This document shows positions 8,443 through 17,304 of a stretch of DNA of 35,420 nucleotides, in pieces. The position numbers were made by a program, and so were the translations under genes. Location of the stretch: contig JADGDV010000034.1 in assembly GCA_016744695.1 (NCBI GenBank), positions 1-35,420 of the forward strand, read 5' to 3'. The number at the start of each line of letters is the position of its first letter. The stretch's first letter is position 1. Under the pieces are notes generated by a model. The model was not told where the DNA came from and did no database searches. It was given only the letters and a program-made list of their open reading frames with translations. Origin of the DNA: Hahellaceae bacterium (lineage in GTDB: Bacteria; Pseudomonadota; Gammaproteobacteria; Pseudomonadales; Oleiphilaceae).

Positions 8443-10524
8443 ATGGATAACGATTATTATCAAACAGTACCACTAAAACACTTCCAAGTTATGCTAAGCC
8501 AAGAGTATGACTTATCACTAAGTGACTCAAATTATCGAAGCCTCTACGCTATTTGTCGCGGATGGCCTCCTTTAGCTCGCATACTAGCTCAAACAAGCGT
8601 TAATGATGATAATGTAATAGATGATTTAGCTGAATATTGGCAGGCCCAATGCCCTGCTGCGCTTTTGAAGTGCCTTGACTTACCTACCGTGTTAACACGC
8701 CAGCTTATACTAACCCTCCAGAAGCTTGGACCACTACCGCTGACTGCACTTGAAAAAATACCGACTCTGAATTGCCAAATGGCTGAAATTATAAAACCCA
8801 GTTCATGGTTTACTATCAAACAGGGCGTATTATTTCTTAGGTCAGGCGTAATCTCTCAATTAATGCTTGGCTATTTTCCAGTGCCCTCCCCTGAAGAAAT
8901 AGTAAACAGCCTGATCTGCATTTATAAAAATCAAATTCGTTGTTGCGATAAGGTCATTACTGCCGCCTTACTCATAAATAATATGGAACTTGCCGATAGT
9001 TTACTACAGCGCCATAGCTCTTATTTGCTTTCACAACTCAAACTACAAGAGTTAAAAAAGCTAACAGATGAGCTTGATGACCTCAAAACAATTCAACACC
9101 CTCAACTGCTCTTTAACTGTGCAGCTTGTCATTTTTTATTGGGGGATATTGAGGCCTCTCGTAATTACTTTAGACGTGTTTTAAACAATTTACAGCAAGA
9201 AACAAATAGCCCTCTACCGAACATAACGCCTGAAAATGAACGTGCTGCTTTTTTTGCCGGAGTGGTTCTTTATGCCAGATTTACTGATACAACCATTAAG
9301 GATGAATCACAGTTCTCAACATGCATACAAAAAGACTTATCTATCAATACAATGTCAATTTTTTTAAAAGCTTATAAGTTTTCTCGTGCAGGTCAGCTTG
9401 ATAAACTTGATAAAGTGCTTAAAACGGGTTTACTTCGTAGTGTGTCTTTAAACGAATACTCCTTATACGTTGTGTTTTCAATGCTTCATTTCTGGAATCT
9501 TTTACTGTCTTGCAACACAGAAAAAGCGATAAATTTTGCTGAGGAAGCAAAATCCTACTTACTCATAAATGGCGTAACTTATAAAGGAGCGCATGAGTGG
9601 TTTTTGTTAATGGATCTATTAAGGCTGCGCCTAGAGGGTAATATGCCCGAATTAGAGCGCCTTGCTCTCTCATACCTTAAAAGTACAGAGTTTTTAAAAG
9701 ACTCCATACGCTTGCTACACCTTAAAGCACTGCTAATAGAAAATAACCTAATACATCAAAATATTACAAGCTCAGATAATGATTTTAAGCAATTGTTACA
9801 ACTACACAATGCGTCATTTCATCTTAATTATTGGTTACCAACGGCAACTGACTTACATAGAACTTATCAATCACTGTCTAATGATGATCATGAAATTAAT
9901 ATATCTAAAGCCGAATATCAGATAGGCTTAGGTGTAAGGGCGCAAGCAAGCTTGATTTGCACCTTAAAAATGCAACTACATAAGCAGCATTATTTGGGTG
10001 TCTATCCCATATTGAAAAAATTGACAATTGCTCTCACTGAATCATCTCAATGGCTACGCCGTTATGAAGTATTAGTGTTAAAAGCGGTTTATCTTTTTCA
10101 TCACCAAAACACAGCTCAAGCTCTAAGCTTGTTTTCAGATGTAGTGCTTAAACTAAGTGAGCAAAAGTTGTTAGGCGCTCTTTTAGATCCATTTTTACTT
10201 TGGCGAGTATTTCTTGAGCAACCCTGTGATTTCCCTGGGCGTGATGACTTACTAATACTGCTAAAAAAATCTAATTTAACAGACCGGATTAAGCTAAAAC
10301 AAGTAATATTACATCAACCTGACAAGCTATCTAAACGAGAAAAAGAAGTTATTATATTGTTGTCACACGGGTTTAAAAATAAGGATATTGCTGAAAAACT
10401 AAACCTATCTACAAGTACCATACGCACTCATTTACAAAATATTTATAGTAAGTTTTCGGTGGATACACGTACAGCAGCAATAGTTTATGCTTATCAGCAC
10501 AATATAATTTCACCTAGTAGTTAA
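8443..10524 (+). CDS. LuxR-family regulator, MalT-like, lacking the N-terminal ATPase domain
   Basis: A 693-residue protein. The C-terminal 65 residues are a clear LuxR/GerE helix-turn-helix (LSKREKEVIILLSHGFKNKD from about residue 629, then STSTIRTHLQNIYSKF). Residues about 25-50 (YRSLYAICRGWPPLARIL) match the part of MalT/LAL proteins that directly follows the P-loop ATPase, where the family has a GWP.gl.La motif. The middle 500 residues are helical and TPR-like. MalT has about 900 residues, so roughly 200 N-terminal residues including Walker A and B are absent. An in-frame stop at 8422-8424, a weak start context and the short spacer argue that they are not simply mis-annotated. It could be a degraded gene or a regulator that works without ATP. 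The target is unknown; the propeller-cytochrome genes upstream are candidates. Confidence 0.8.
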   Translation: MDNDYYQTVPLKHFQVMLSQEYDLSLSDSNYRSLYAICRGWPPLARILAQTSVNDDNVIDDLAEYWQAQCPAALLKCLDLPTVLTRQLILTLQKLGPLPLTALEKIPTLNCQMAEIIKPSSWFTIKQGVLFLRSGVISQLMLGYFPVPSPEEIVNSLICIYKNQIRCCDKVITAALLINNMELADSLLQRHSSYLLSQLKLQELKKLTDELDDLKTIQHPQLLFNCAACHFLLGDIEASRNYFRRVLNNLQQETNSPLPNITPENERAAFFAGVVLYARFTDTTIKDESQFSTCIQKDLSINTMSIFLKAYKFSRAGQLDKLDKVLKTGLLRSVSLNEYSLYVVFSMLHFWNLLLSCNTEKAINFAEEAKSYLLINGVTYKGAHEWFLLMDLLRLRLEGNMPELERLALSYLKSTEFLKDSIRLLHLKALLIENNLIHQNITSSDNDFKQLLQLHNASFHLNYWLPTATDLHRTYQSLSNDDHEINISKAEYQIGLGVRAQASLICTLKMQLHKQHYLGVYPILKKLTIALTESSQWLRRYEVLVLKAVYLFHHQNTAQALSLFSDVVLKLSEQKLLGALLDPFLLWRVFLEQPCDFPGRDDLLILLKKSNLTDRIKLKQVILHQPDKLSKREKEVIILLSHGFKNKDIAEKLNLSTSTIRTHLQNIYSKFSVDTRTAAIVYAYQHNIISPSS

Positions 10525-10546
10525 TGCCTAACTGTTAACACCTAAT

Positions 10547-10580
10547 AAAAAGGCAGCTGATTATTTACAGCTGTCTTTTT
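10547..10580. terminator. Bidirectional terminator between convergent genes
   Basis: AAAAAGGCAGCTG (10547-10559) pairs with CAGCTGTCTTTTT (10568-10580), with one G-T wobble and an 8-base loop. The A-run on one side and T-run on the other make it usable from both strands, fitting its place between the LuxR-type gene (+) and the DoxX-like gene (-). Confidence 0.88.
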
Positions 10581-10600
10581 ATTCTTTGTAACCTTTAAGC

Positions 10601-11659
10601 TTAAGTATTAACTCGTAAAGAGCGCCATTGAAAACTGACGAAAGGCTTTAATGCCGAATAGCTATACCCTCCCCCAAGTATCACTAACATTATTGCACCA
10701 GCCAATAAAGGCAAGTGACCAGTAAGCTCCATCAATGCTTTATCTAGCTCACCTGTAAAGGCAAAGAAGCTATTGCTCGCTATAAGAAAAACAGCTAAGG
10801 CGAGTGTATTAATGCGTGGAACAAAACCAACAATATAAATCATACCGAACAACACTTCAGCAACCCCGCCGCACAGAACAAACAAACGATTAGAAAAATC
10901 AAGCCCCAAGGCTTGCATAAAATTAAATTCAGGGTATTGATTTACAAAATTCAACGCTAATTCAGGGTTTAAAAGTTTTTCAGATAAACCTAACACTACA
11001 AGCGCAATACCTAAGGTTATTCTATAAAAGGTAAGACCTAGCATCGTTAAAGATTCTTTATTGAATGGCTCTATTAGCGTTCTCTTTTTAGGGGGTCTTA
11101 CTGCAAGGTAAGAAAGTGAAAATAATGAAACCAAGCCGACCAAATTTAAATATTCAAAAGATGAAACAAAACCATAATCAATCGTAACCACTATAAATAT
11201 TATTATCGTCAAAAAGCTAGCTAAGTAAATATAACTTCTTGAAATAAACAGAATACCCGCAACAAGCTCCATCATTAAAAAAATAATTTGATTGGGTGAT
11301 GCTGTAAAATGTGGGGCAAAAAGCACACCGTTGATGCTGCTTGCGAAAAAAGCGCTGCCAGTCAATAACTGGGCAAGCACTATAACCTGTGTTTTTAGCT
11401 TCTGAGTTAGAATACTAGGCTGTTGCGCATACCTAGACAAACAAATATGGATAATAGCGGCACAAATAAAAGTAAGTATCGCTATTCCCAATACAATTTT
11501 CATATTAGGATTTAAGAAAGAGAAATAAACATCGTTCCCCTTATCAATACCTGTGCCATTTTGTGAAACAAACCATTTTACATGGGCTTCAACTTGTTTA
11601 GACGTAAACATACCCAATATAGCAAAAACGGACGTATACCAGACACTGTATTTCATCAT
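10601..11659 (-). CDS. DoxX-like multi-pass membrane protein
   Basis: A 352-residue integral membrane protein. The N-terminus looks like a signal segment followed by EAHVKWFV. Several hydrophobic helices follow (about 52-72, 85-110, 118-190). A C-terminal DoxX-type four-helix unit (about 205-340) contains LGLTFYRITLGIALVVLGLS, then LFVLCGGVAEVLFG. DoxX-family proteins act in the inner membrane, often with thiol or sulfur redox partners; the specific role here is unknown. AGAAGG lies upstream. Spacing is 3 bases to the ATG at 11659 and 6 to the ATG at 11656, so the second is as likely. It is divergent from the glutathione S-transferase-like gene at 12005. Confidence 0.75.
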   Translation of the reverse strand: MMKYSVWYTSVFAILGMFTSKQVEAHVKWFVSQNGTGIDKGNDVYFSFLNPNMKIVLGIAILTFICAAIIHICLSRYAQQPSILTQKLKTQVIVLAQLLTGSAFFASSINGVLFAPHFTASPNQIIFLMMELVAGILFISRSYIYLASFLTIIIFIVVTIDYGFVSSFEYLNLVGLVSLFSLSYLAVRPPKKRTLIEPFNKESLTMLGLTFYRITLGIALVVLGLSEKLLNPELALNFVNQYPEFNFMQALGLDFSNRLFVLCGGVAEVLFGMIYIVGFVPRINTLALAVFLIASNSFFAFTGELDKALMELTGHLPLLAGAIMLVILGGGYSYSALKPFVSFQWRSLRVNT

Positions 11660-12004
11660 AACCCTTCTACTTTTTTATAATTATATTGTAATGATTGGGA
11701 GTACTTCAGTACGATTATAAAAAGTCTTAAATTGAGCCACCTTTCAGAAATCGCTAATTCAATCTCTACAAAATTGAGTAAATATTTTATAGTAATTTTT
11801 ATATGAAAAAGTCATATAAATAGATGAGTTAGAGTGAATTGTGACACTCATCACTTCATATTATTTACACTAACAATTTATATGAGTACCTTGTCATTTT
11901 AAACACTGGTTCATAGAAAATAATTAGCCAATCATTATTATGTAGCTCAGTAACACTGCTGCTCTTGTTACTTTGTTTTAAATAATAAAAATCAGGTTAC
12001 TCTA
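11660..12004. promoter_or_regulatory. Divergent intergenic region with a 9-bp palindrome
   Basis: This 345-base AT-rich spacer separates the DoxX-like gene (-) from the GST-like gene (+). It contains a perfect inverted repeat, TTTATATGA (11798-11806) and TCATATAAA (11812-11820), with a 5-base centre; its size and dyad suit an operator. No open reading frame in the spacer looks real. The GST-like gene has AGG 8 bases before its ATG. Confidence 0.5.
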
Positions 12005-12823
12005 ATGAATCACTCATCAGACATTCACTTATACCATGGTGCTATCTGCACGGCATCACAAAGAGTCAGGCTATTATTAGCAGAATTAAACCTACCTTAT
12101 ACTTGCCACCTTATTGATATGTTAAAGCAAGAACATATCACCGAAGCCTACTTAGCAATTAATCCAAAAGGGCTTTTACCCGTACTTCTTGATGGTGAAA
12201 ACCTTATAACTGATTCAAATGATATTCTTGAATATATAGATGAAAAATATGCTGAAAAAGTCTACACACCATCAGATATTCAAAAAGCGTCTACTCATAA
12301 GCAGTTAATGCTGCAGTCATCTCAACTACTTTCTAATGCAAAATATTTTTATTTCGAGTATTTATTTAAGCCTTTTGTTAGAAAGTCGCCAGAAGAAATG
12401 AATGAATTTAAAAAACTACAGAAAGATGAAAACATCATCACTTTCCATGAAAAACTTTCTATTAATGGAAGGTTTGATGATGAGCAATTACTAGCGGCCT
12501 ATAAAGAAATAGAAAGTATATTAGTTGAGGTAGATGCCCTACTTTCACAATCAGAATATTTATTAGGAAACACGCTTTATTTAGCTGATTTTTCGTTACT
12601 TCCTCTTATCACATGGCTTGATTTTTTAGGTTATCCTTTGGCCCAACATAAAGGTATTTTGCGATGGATGAAGCAAATGAAATTAAGGTCATCCTATCGT
12701 ACTGCTATTAGTAATTATGTGAGTGTTAAGGTTTCAATATTTTTAAGAGCCTATAGTGCAATTAGAACGATCAAAGGTGATTCTTTAAAACAGCTATTAA
12801 GCAAATCAATGCGTCCGGCATAG
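12005..12823 (+). CDS. Glutathione S-transferase-like protein
   Basis: A 272-residue protein, a little longer than usual for the family (about 200-230). The thioredoxin-like N-terminal domain (about 6-85) has the expected start (IHLYHGAICTASQRVRLLLA), the cis-proline region NPKGLLPVLLDG, and a D-S-N glutathione-contact motif (LITDSNDILEYIDEKY). The helical C-terminal domain holds LGNTLYLADFSLLPLITWL, the conserved N-capping and hydrophobic core region. The middle has an insertion of about 50 residues (110-160). Such enzymes conjugate glutathione or act as thiol reductases or isomerases in the cytoplasm; the substrate cannot be read from sequence. The active residue may be Ser18 (CTASQ) or Cys15 (GAICTAS). 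It ends 18 bases from the convergent DUF169 gene. Confidence 0.85.
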   Translation: MNHSSDIHLYHGAICTASQRVRLLLAELNLPYTCHLIDMLKQEHITEAYLAINPKGLLPVLLDGENLITDSNDILEYIDEKYAEKVYTPSDIQKASTHKQLMLQSSQLLSNAKYFYFEYLFKPFVRKSPEEMNEFKKLQKDENIITFHEKLSINGRFDDEQLLAAYKEIESILVEVDALLSQSEYLLGNTLYLADFSLLPLITWLDFLGYPLAQHKGILRWMKQMKLRSSYRTAISNYVSVKVSIFLRAYSAIRTIKGDSLKQLLSKSMRPA

Positions 12824-12841
12824 CCGCTCCATGTTATATTT

Positions 12842-13621
12842 TTATACCGAGTAACTTGCAATTAAACTTTCAAAGGGTGACTTGTCTAATCCATGATTAG
12901 GAATGGGGTATCGAAGTCCATTTTTATGTAAGTTTTCAAGCCCTTCTATGATTAATGGAAGGTAGCGTGGAGGAAGAGCAATCAGCAACTCATCATCCTG
13001 AACACCACCAAATTTTCGTTCTGCATAACAGGGTATAGAAACTGATGGTTCATCCGTTTTTAACGCCCTGCCCCATGAGTCTGCACAGGAACTTTCGCCT
13101 ACACAATTAAACGTATATTTCTTGTACCCTTTCCACTGTAATCCATTGATGAGTGTAATCATTTGTCCGGGAGTGGCATAAATTAAGCAAATGTCAGGAT
13201 CACCCAATAGCAAGGTCGTAAGCGGTGAGACAGCAATGGCCTCATATTCTCCATGAGGCGCACAATCCATCTCTTGTTGATGCCGTGCGCTATCTTCAAG
13301 AGAGCCATACCAAACACCATTAAATGCATGGCCACTTAAAAAACTTTTATCTCTAGGCGAAAGCCCTACTACCGCACCACATTGTGGGGTTGTGAGGTTT
13401 GCCATTGTGACACCTAGGGTATAACCCACCCAACGACACTGACCGACCACTTGATCCATATTTAATTGTTTTTTAGGTCTCTTGATTCTGGGGATCTTTT
13501 GCATTTCTTCTTCAGTCTTAAAGCGTTTCATGCCAATAGGAATTGTTTTAAGTTTTAAATAACGATTAAGACTTTCTACTAGCAACTTATAATCGTATTT
13601 TGGAATAATTAATGATGACAT
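12842..13621 (-). CDS. DUF169 family protein
   Basis: A 259-residue protein matching the DUF169 pattern: an N-terminal segment on substrate names and prolines (YLKLKTIPIGMKRF), a conserved cysteine region (VVGQCRWVGYTLGVTMANLT, then TPQCGAVVGL), and a second half with GDPDICLIYATPGQM and ESSCADSWGRAL. The function of DUF169 is not established. The several conserved cysteines suggest metal or cluster binding or redox chemistry; that is inference. GAGAG lies upstream of the ATG. It follows the M28-like gene in the same direction with an 11-bp hairpin between them, so it may be partly co-transcribed. Confidence 0.8.
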   Translation of the reverse strand: MSSLIIPKYDYKLLVESLNRYLKLKTIPIGMKRFKTEEEMQKIPRIKRPKKQLNMDQVVGQCRWVGYTLGVTMANLTTPQCGAVVGLSPRDKSFLSGHAFNGVWYGSLEDSARHQQEMDCAPHGEYEAIAVSPLTTLLLGDPDICLIYATPGQMITLINGLQWKGYKKYTFNCVGESSCADSWGRALKTDEPSVSIPCYAERKFGGVQDDELLIALPPRYLPLIIEGLENLHKNGLRYPIPNHGLDKSPFESLIASYSV

Positions 13622-13639
13622 AAGGTCTCTCTGAACAAT

Positions 13640-13670
13640 GGGGTAGATAATATAAGAACTTATCTACCCC
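13640..13670 (-). terminator. 11-bp perfect intercistronic hairpin
   Basis: GGGGTAGATAA (13640-13650) pairs exactly with TTATCTACCCC (13660-13670) across a 9-base loop. On the minus strand it lies between the stop of the M28-like gene (13700) and the start of the DUF169 gene (13621). No good T-run follows, so it may be a weak terminator, an mRNA-stability hairpin or an operator. Confidence 0.55.
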
Positions 13671-13699
13671 CAAAGTTTAACTAAGAATTAAACAAAAAA

Positions 13700-15706
13700 T
13701 TAGAAAGGTAAAAGGCTCCGCTCCTTATACGGGTCTGTCCAGAGATTGTAGTTTTCAGGCAACTGCATGTAAGACTCAATTAGGTCAGCAGACTGAACAG
13801 CCGATGGAACTAACCGTTCCTGATAAACCTTATCGAGCGTATCATCTGCACTTAACAGGTACTGTGGGAAGCCCAGATAATTAATATAAGGAATTCCAAG
13901 TACTTTGTGATAATGACCAGACTCTCCTGGTGGTATTGAACCTAGAAGATTGCCGGGTATAGCTACCGTTAGTCGAGGATTATATTTTGTAAGCATATCT
14001 TTTGATGCGGCTACAGTAGCAAGGTCTTCTGAAATCCACATTAAAGTAAGCGCGGGTTTGTCACCATCTAAAACCATTTCATGCGTCACTTCATCCTCTT
14101 TAACTCCTCTAGCAGCTAGGTGTTCAAGGTTAATGTTAATTATAGCTTTTTTCAGCAAGCCATCTTTATGCTTCTCGGCAAAATACTCTGCACCACGACC
14201 GCCATAAAAGTGACCAGCAGAAAGGTGAAACAGCATTGTTTTTTCTCTTTGCTCCAATGGAACCTGAGCCCAGGTTTTCGCCATGGCTAATACTAAAGCA
14301 ATGCCTGTTCCATCCTCTGTTGCGCCTTTAAATGCCGCATCATGGTGTGTGGTAACAAAAATTGTTTCTTCTGACTGACCTGGAAGCTGCACATAAATGT
14401 TACGTGCAAAGCCATTTGGATCAACGGTTCCTTTTAACGTAATTTCTGCTTGTTTATGGCTGTCAGCAATTTTAATTATGTCTTCACCAGTAAATTTATC
14501 AACAAAGAGTACAGGCATTTCTTCAAGAGCCTGTGTTCCATAAGGCCCCCAATGTTTATTAACTTTACCAGCATAATCTTTAAGCACGGCAATAACCCCT
14601 GCCGCTTTCATATCATATGCTCGCCAGTAGATAGAGGCAGGGTTTCTTGGCTCACCTGCATAATCATGCCCAAAATTCATCATAAAGGCGCTAACAGGTA
14701 ACTGAGTACTCAAGGAAACATCATTATTGGGGTCGGAGAATTGATAGGCTTTATCTAACTCAAGAATGGAGTTCAGCAAACCAAGAGGAAGCACAGTAAC
14801 CGGTGTATCTATCACTAACACTTTACCAGAAAGGTCATCGCCATATTTTTCTTTTAAGGCCGCAAAATCTTCTTGTGTACCTTCGCCGGCATACACCATT
14901 TCACCTGAAACCGTACCACCTTGGTTATCTACAGTGAAACCCGTATTATTTGCAAAGAATGACGGGAATTCTTCCCACTTTCCATCTTGTTTAATCCGTA
15001 ACCCGTACTCATCTACTGTTCTTGCATTAACTGTAAAAGGATCAACTTTGACCTCACACTCTGGGCAGTGTTCAGACATAATATTTTGGAGCTCTCTTAT
15101 AATATAATCTTCAGCTTGATGCCCAAAATCTGAACCAATTCTTCGATGATCATTCTTTGAAACTTCTTCCACCCAGTGCATCATCTCTTCTGTAGAAGGA
15201 ATGTAGTTAGCAGTAAAGCTTTCGTTTATGTCAGTACTTGTTCTGGCTTTATAGGCATCGGCAGCATTACTCACATTATTCCAATGGGGTAGTTTTGTTG
15301 CCATATCAGTGATAACGCCAGTCATCCCGGAGCCAGCCTCTTCTGCGAGCTGATTGGGTTCAGCCCATCCAAGATCTTTATTGGTAGAAAAACCTGGAAT
15401 ACCAAATCGGTAAATAGGCTTAACTTTATACCAGTAGTATCGACCATTTTTGATGTCATCATCAATCCAGTTCAAGTCGCTTACTTTGCCACTTTTAGCT
15501 AGATAAGGGCCATCATAATTACTGGATCTATAAACCTTGTATGATTTTGCGTGATCAATTTTTTCCCATTCAATACTAATTTTATTTTTCTCTGTGCCGT
15601 CACTGGCTTGAACGTCTGCATTTACATTTGCACTTAATAATATACTTGCTGCAGCAATTGAAATGGGTATATTCAAAAAGGGTAAGAGTTTGGTAGTTGT
15701 TTTCAT
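13700..15706 (-). CDS. Secreted M28-like peptidase homologue with altered metal ligands
   Basis: Start chosen at ATG 15706 (668 residues); the frame also opens at GTG 15718, but that overlaps the GAGAAAG ribosome site. Signal peptide about 1-31. A fibronectin type III-like domain follows (about 43-105, ISIEWEKIDHAKSYKVYR, then RYYWYKVKP). A PA-like insert with GEMVYAGEGTQEDFAALKEK and GKVLVID comes next, then an M28 exopeptidase fold: TTHHDAAF with H454-H455-D456, GATEDGTG (461-468), SAGHFYGGRG and INLEHLAARG. In active M28 enzymes these are H.D, GA.D..SG, a Glu-Glu pair, and NLD. Here the bridging Asp is Glu464, the Glu-Glu pair is His499-Phe500, the NLD Asp is Glu528, and the last His (YHT..D) is a Leu (LLSADDTLDKV). 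It could be a divergent enzyme or an inactive binding protein. Divergent LysR gene next door. Confidence 0.8.
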   Translation of the reverse strand: MKTTTKLLPFLNIPISIAAASILLSANVNADVQASDGTEKNKISIEWEKIDHAKSYKVYRSSNYDGPYLAKSGKVSDLNWIDDDIKNGRYYWYKVKPIYRFGIPGFSTNKDLGWAEPNQLAEEAGSGMTGVITDMATKLPHWNNVSNAADAYKARTSTDINESFTANYIPSTEEMMHWVEEVSKNDHRRIGSDFGHQAEDYIIRELQNIMSEHCPECEVKVDPFTVNARTVDEYGLRIKQDGKWEEFPSFFANNTGFTVDNQGGTVSGEMVYAGEGTQEDFAALKEKYGDDLSGKVLVIDTPVTVLPLGLLNSILELDKAYQFSDPNNDVSLSTQLPVSAFMMNFGHDYAGEPRNPASIYWRAYDMKAAGVIAVLKDYAGKVNKHWGPYGTQALEEMPVLFVDKFTGEDIIKIADSHKQAEITLKGTVDPNGFARNIYVQLPGQSEETIFVTTHHDAAFKGATEDGTGIALVLAMAKTWAQVPLEQREKTMLFHLSAGHFYGGRGAEYFAEKHKDGLLKKAIININLEHLAARGVKEDEVTHEMVLDGDKPALTLMWISEDLATVAASKDMLTKYNPRLTVAIPGNLLGSIPPGESGHYHKVLGIPYINYLGFPQYLLSADDTLDKVYQERLVPSAVQSADLIESYMQLPENYNLWTDPYKERSLLPF

Positions 15707-15855
15707 TGTCTTTCTCACTTATTATTTTTGTGCCTTTTAATTACAAGTACAATTAAGTTTGTCTTATTTACTTGCACTTGCAGTCTATATTAAGAAATTG
15801 ATAGCCAAAATTTCTATAGTAAAAATTGAAAAACACCTTTAAAGAATAGTTAACA

Positions 15856-16743
15856 ATGAAAACAGATAATGAAACTTTTTTTATAACACTTGCAGAAACA
15901 TTGAGCTTTAGTAAAGCCGCTCAAATACTTGGCGTTTCTACTGCATCAGTAAGTAAACAACTTAAAAATATTGAAAATGACATTGGGGTTTCTTTAATTT
16001 TTAGAAATACTCGATCAATTCGTCTAACAGATGCAGGAGAAGATTTTCTTAAAAGCAGTAAAAAAATTATCGATATTAGAGGGGCTTTCTTCGATAAAAT
16101 AACGGATACAGATGAACATTGTCAGGGTACTATTTCAATGACGGTTCCAACAGTATACGCAAGCACTGAGCTAATTGAGATAATAAATAAATTCAAAGAG
16201 TTACATAATAATGTTCGATTTAATATAGCAACAAACCACCAAAACTCAGATATCATTGGGCTCCCATTTGATTTGGCTATTCGTCTTGGCGTTTTAGAAG
16301 ACTCAGGCCTGATAAGCAGAAAATTAACTGATGTTTCATTGCATATATGCGCTTCGCCAAAGTATTTGAAGCGCTTAGGTTCGTTAAAAAGTCTGCATGA
16401 TTTTTCAAAAGCAGACTTAATTATTTTAGACGGGTTTAGTTTAACGAAGAGGGTAATAGATCAATATTTTGGTGGCATTAATTTATCACCAGAGAAATTT
16501 GTAGTGTCTACAAACGACCCAAAAGTTCAACTTAATGCCGTATTAAAAGGTATGGGGGTAACTGTTTTGACTGATTACATCGCTAAACCTTTTTTCGAGT
16601 CTGGTGAACTGGTTCACATCATGCCATCGGTCAAACTAGGAGCATTACCACTCAGTTTGTTATACCCTCGCAATAAGCAACTACCTTCTCGTGTAAGAAA
16701 ATTTATAGATTTTATTCTTGAACGATATAACAAAGATAATTAA
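15856..16743 (+). CDS. LysR-family transcriptional regulator
   Basis: A 295-residue protein. Winged helix-turn-helix at residues 1-62 (FSKAAQILGVSTASVSKQLK, then LIFRNTRSIRLTDAGEDFL) and a LysR substrate-binding domain after about residue 90 (FDLAIRLGVLEDSGLISRKL). It resembles the CrgA-type branch of the family. It is transcribed divergently from the M28-like gene across a spacer of about 150 bases, the classic layout for a LysR regulator of its neighbour. The spacer holds CAAGTA (15744-15749) and TACTTG (15769-15774), a weak inverted pair. The ribosome site is weak. The inducer is unknown. Confidence 0.92.
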   Translation: MKTDNETFFITLAETLSFSKAAQILGVSTASVSKQLKNIENDIGVSLIFRNTRSIRLTDAGEDFLKSSKKIIDIRGAFFDKITDTDEHCQGTISMTVPTVYASTELIEIINKFKELHNNVRFNIATNHQNSDIIGLPFDLAIRLGVLEDSGLISRKLTDVSLHICASPKYLKRLGSLKSLHDFSKADLIILDGFSLTKRVIDQYFGGINLSPEKFVVSTNDPKVQLNAVLKGMGVTVLTDYIAKPFFESGELVHIMPSVKLGALPLSLLYPRNKQLPSRVRKFIDFILERYNKDN

Positions 16744-16793
16744 AGCCATACAAGGGTAATTTTTTAAGGGTTGGCTGAGCTCGATACAAGGCA

Positions 16794-17213
16794 TTAGTCT
16801 AATTCTGAAAGTTTACCTTCAAGATACTTTAACTTGCTTTCTTCTTCTTTAATTTTACTTTGATATTTATAAATTTTATCTTCTTCCCTATACTCTTTGG
16901 CTTCTTTTAAATTAGTTTTATACTCTGCTAAGTCATCATTTGACGACTTTATTTCATCAATTAACTCTTCCTTTAGCGCTTTGTCTGTGCAATTTTTTTT
17001 AGCATTACTTAAAGATTTTGTTAATCCGTCTACTTTACCCTCATTATATTTTTCCTGAGCGATCTTAAGTTGGCTTTCTATTTCACAGAACTTTTTTTCG
17101 CAGCCTTTAAGGTTATCGCAATCGGTTGATGCCATTACAGGAGAGGCAATTGTAAATAGTAACACCCAGTTAAGTGCTTTAATTGAAAATATAGGTCTCA
17201 TTGTTTTGGGCAT
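16794..17213 (-). CDS. DUF1090 family periplasmic protein (YqjC-like)
   Basis: A 139-residue protein. Signal peptide about 1-28 (ending PVMAS), then a charged, almost wholly helical coiled-coil. The cysteine pattern (CDNLKGCEKKFCEIESQL, then NCTDKAL) and the flow from a short helix to a long Lys/Glu-rich helix match DUF1090/YqjC of enterobacteria. The function in the family is poorly known; a periplasmic location is predicted. GAGAG lies 7 bases before the ATG at 17213. It follows the CocE-like hydrolase gene on the same strand but is separated from it by a strong hairpin. Confidence 0.8.
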   Translation of the reverse strand: MPKTMRPIFSIKALNWVLLFTIASPVMASTDCDNLKGCEKKFCEIESQLKIAQEKYNEGKVDGLTKSLSNAKKNCTDKALKEELIDEIKSSNDDLAEYKTNLKEAKEYREEDKIYKYQSKIKEEESKLKYLEGKLSELD

Positions 17214-17254
17214 GATTGCTCTCTTTAATAATAATTTTATTGTACAAATTGAGG

Positions 17255-17290
17255 ATTAAACCGAAGCGCACTTACGCACTTCGGTTTAAT
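17255..17290 (-). terminator. Rho-independent-type terminator of the CocE-like gene
   Basis: ATTAAACCGAAG (17255-17266) and CTTCGGTTTAAT (17279-17290) are a perfect 12-bp inverted repeat with a 12-base loop, starting 15 bases after the stop of the hydrolase gene on the minus strand. The T-tract is part of the stem base and is only moderate. Confidence 0.75.
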
Positions 17291-17304
17291 GTGTAGAGTC
17301 TTGT

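Noticed and set aside
12824-12841. Terminator between the convergent GST-like and DUF169 genes.
   Set aside because: Only 18 bases, with no stem.
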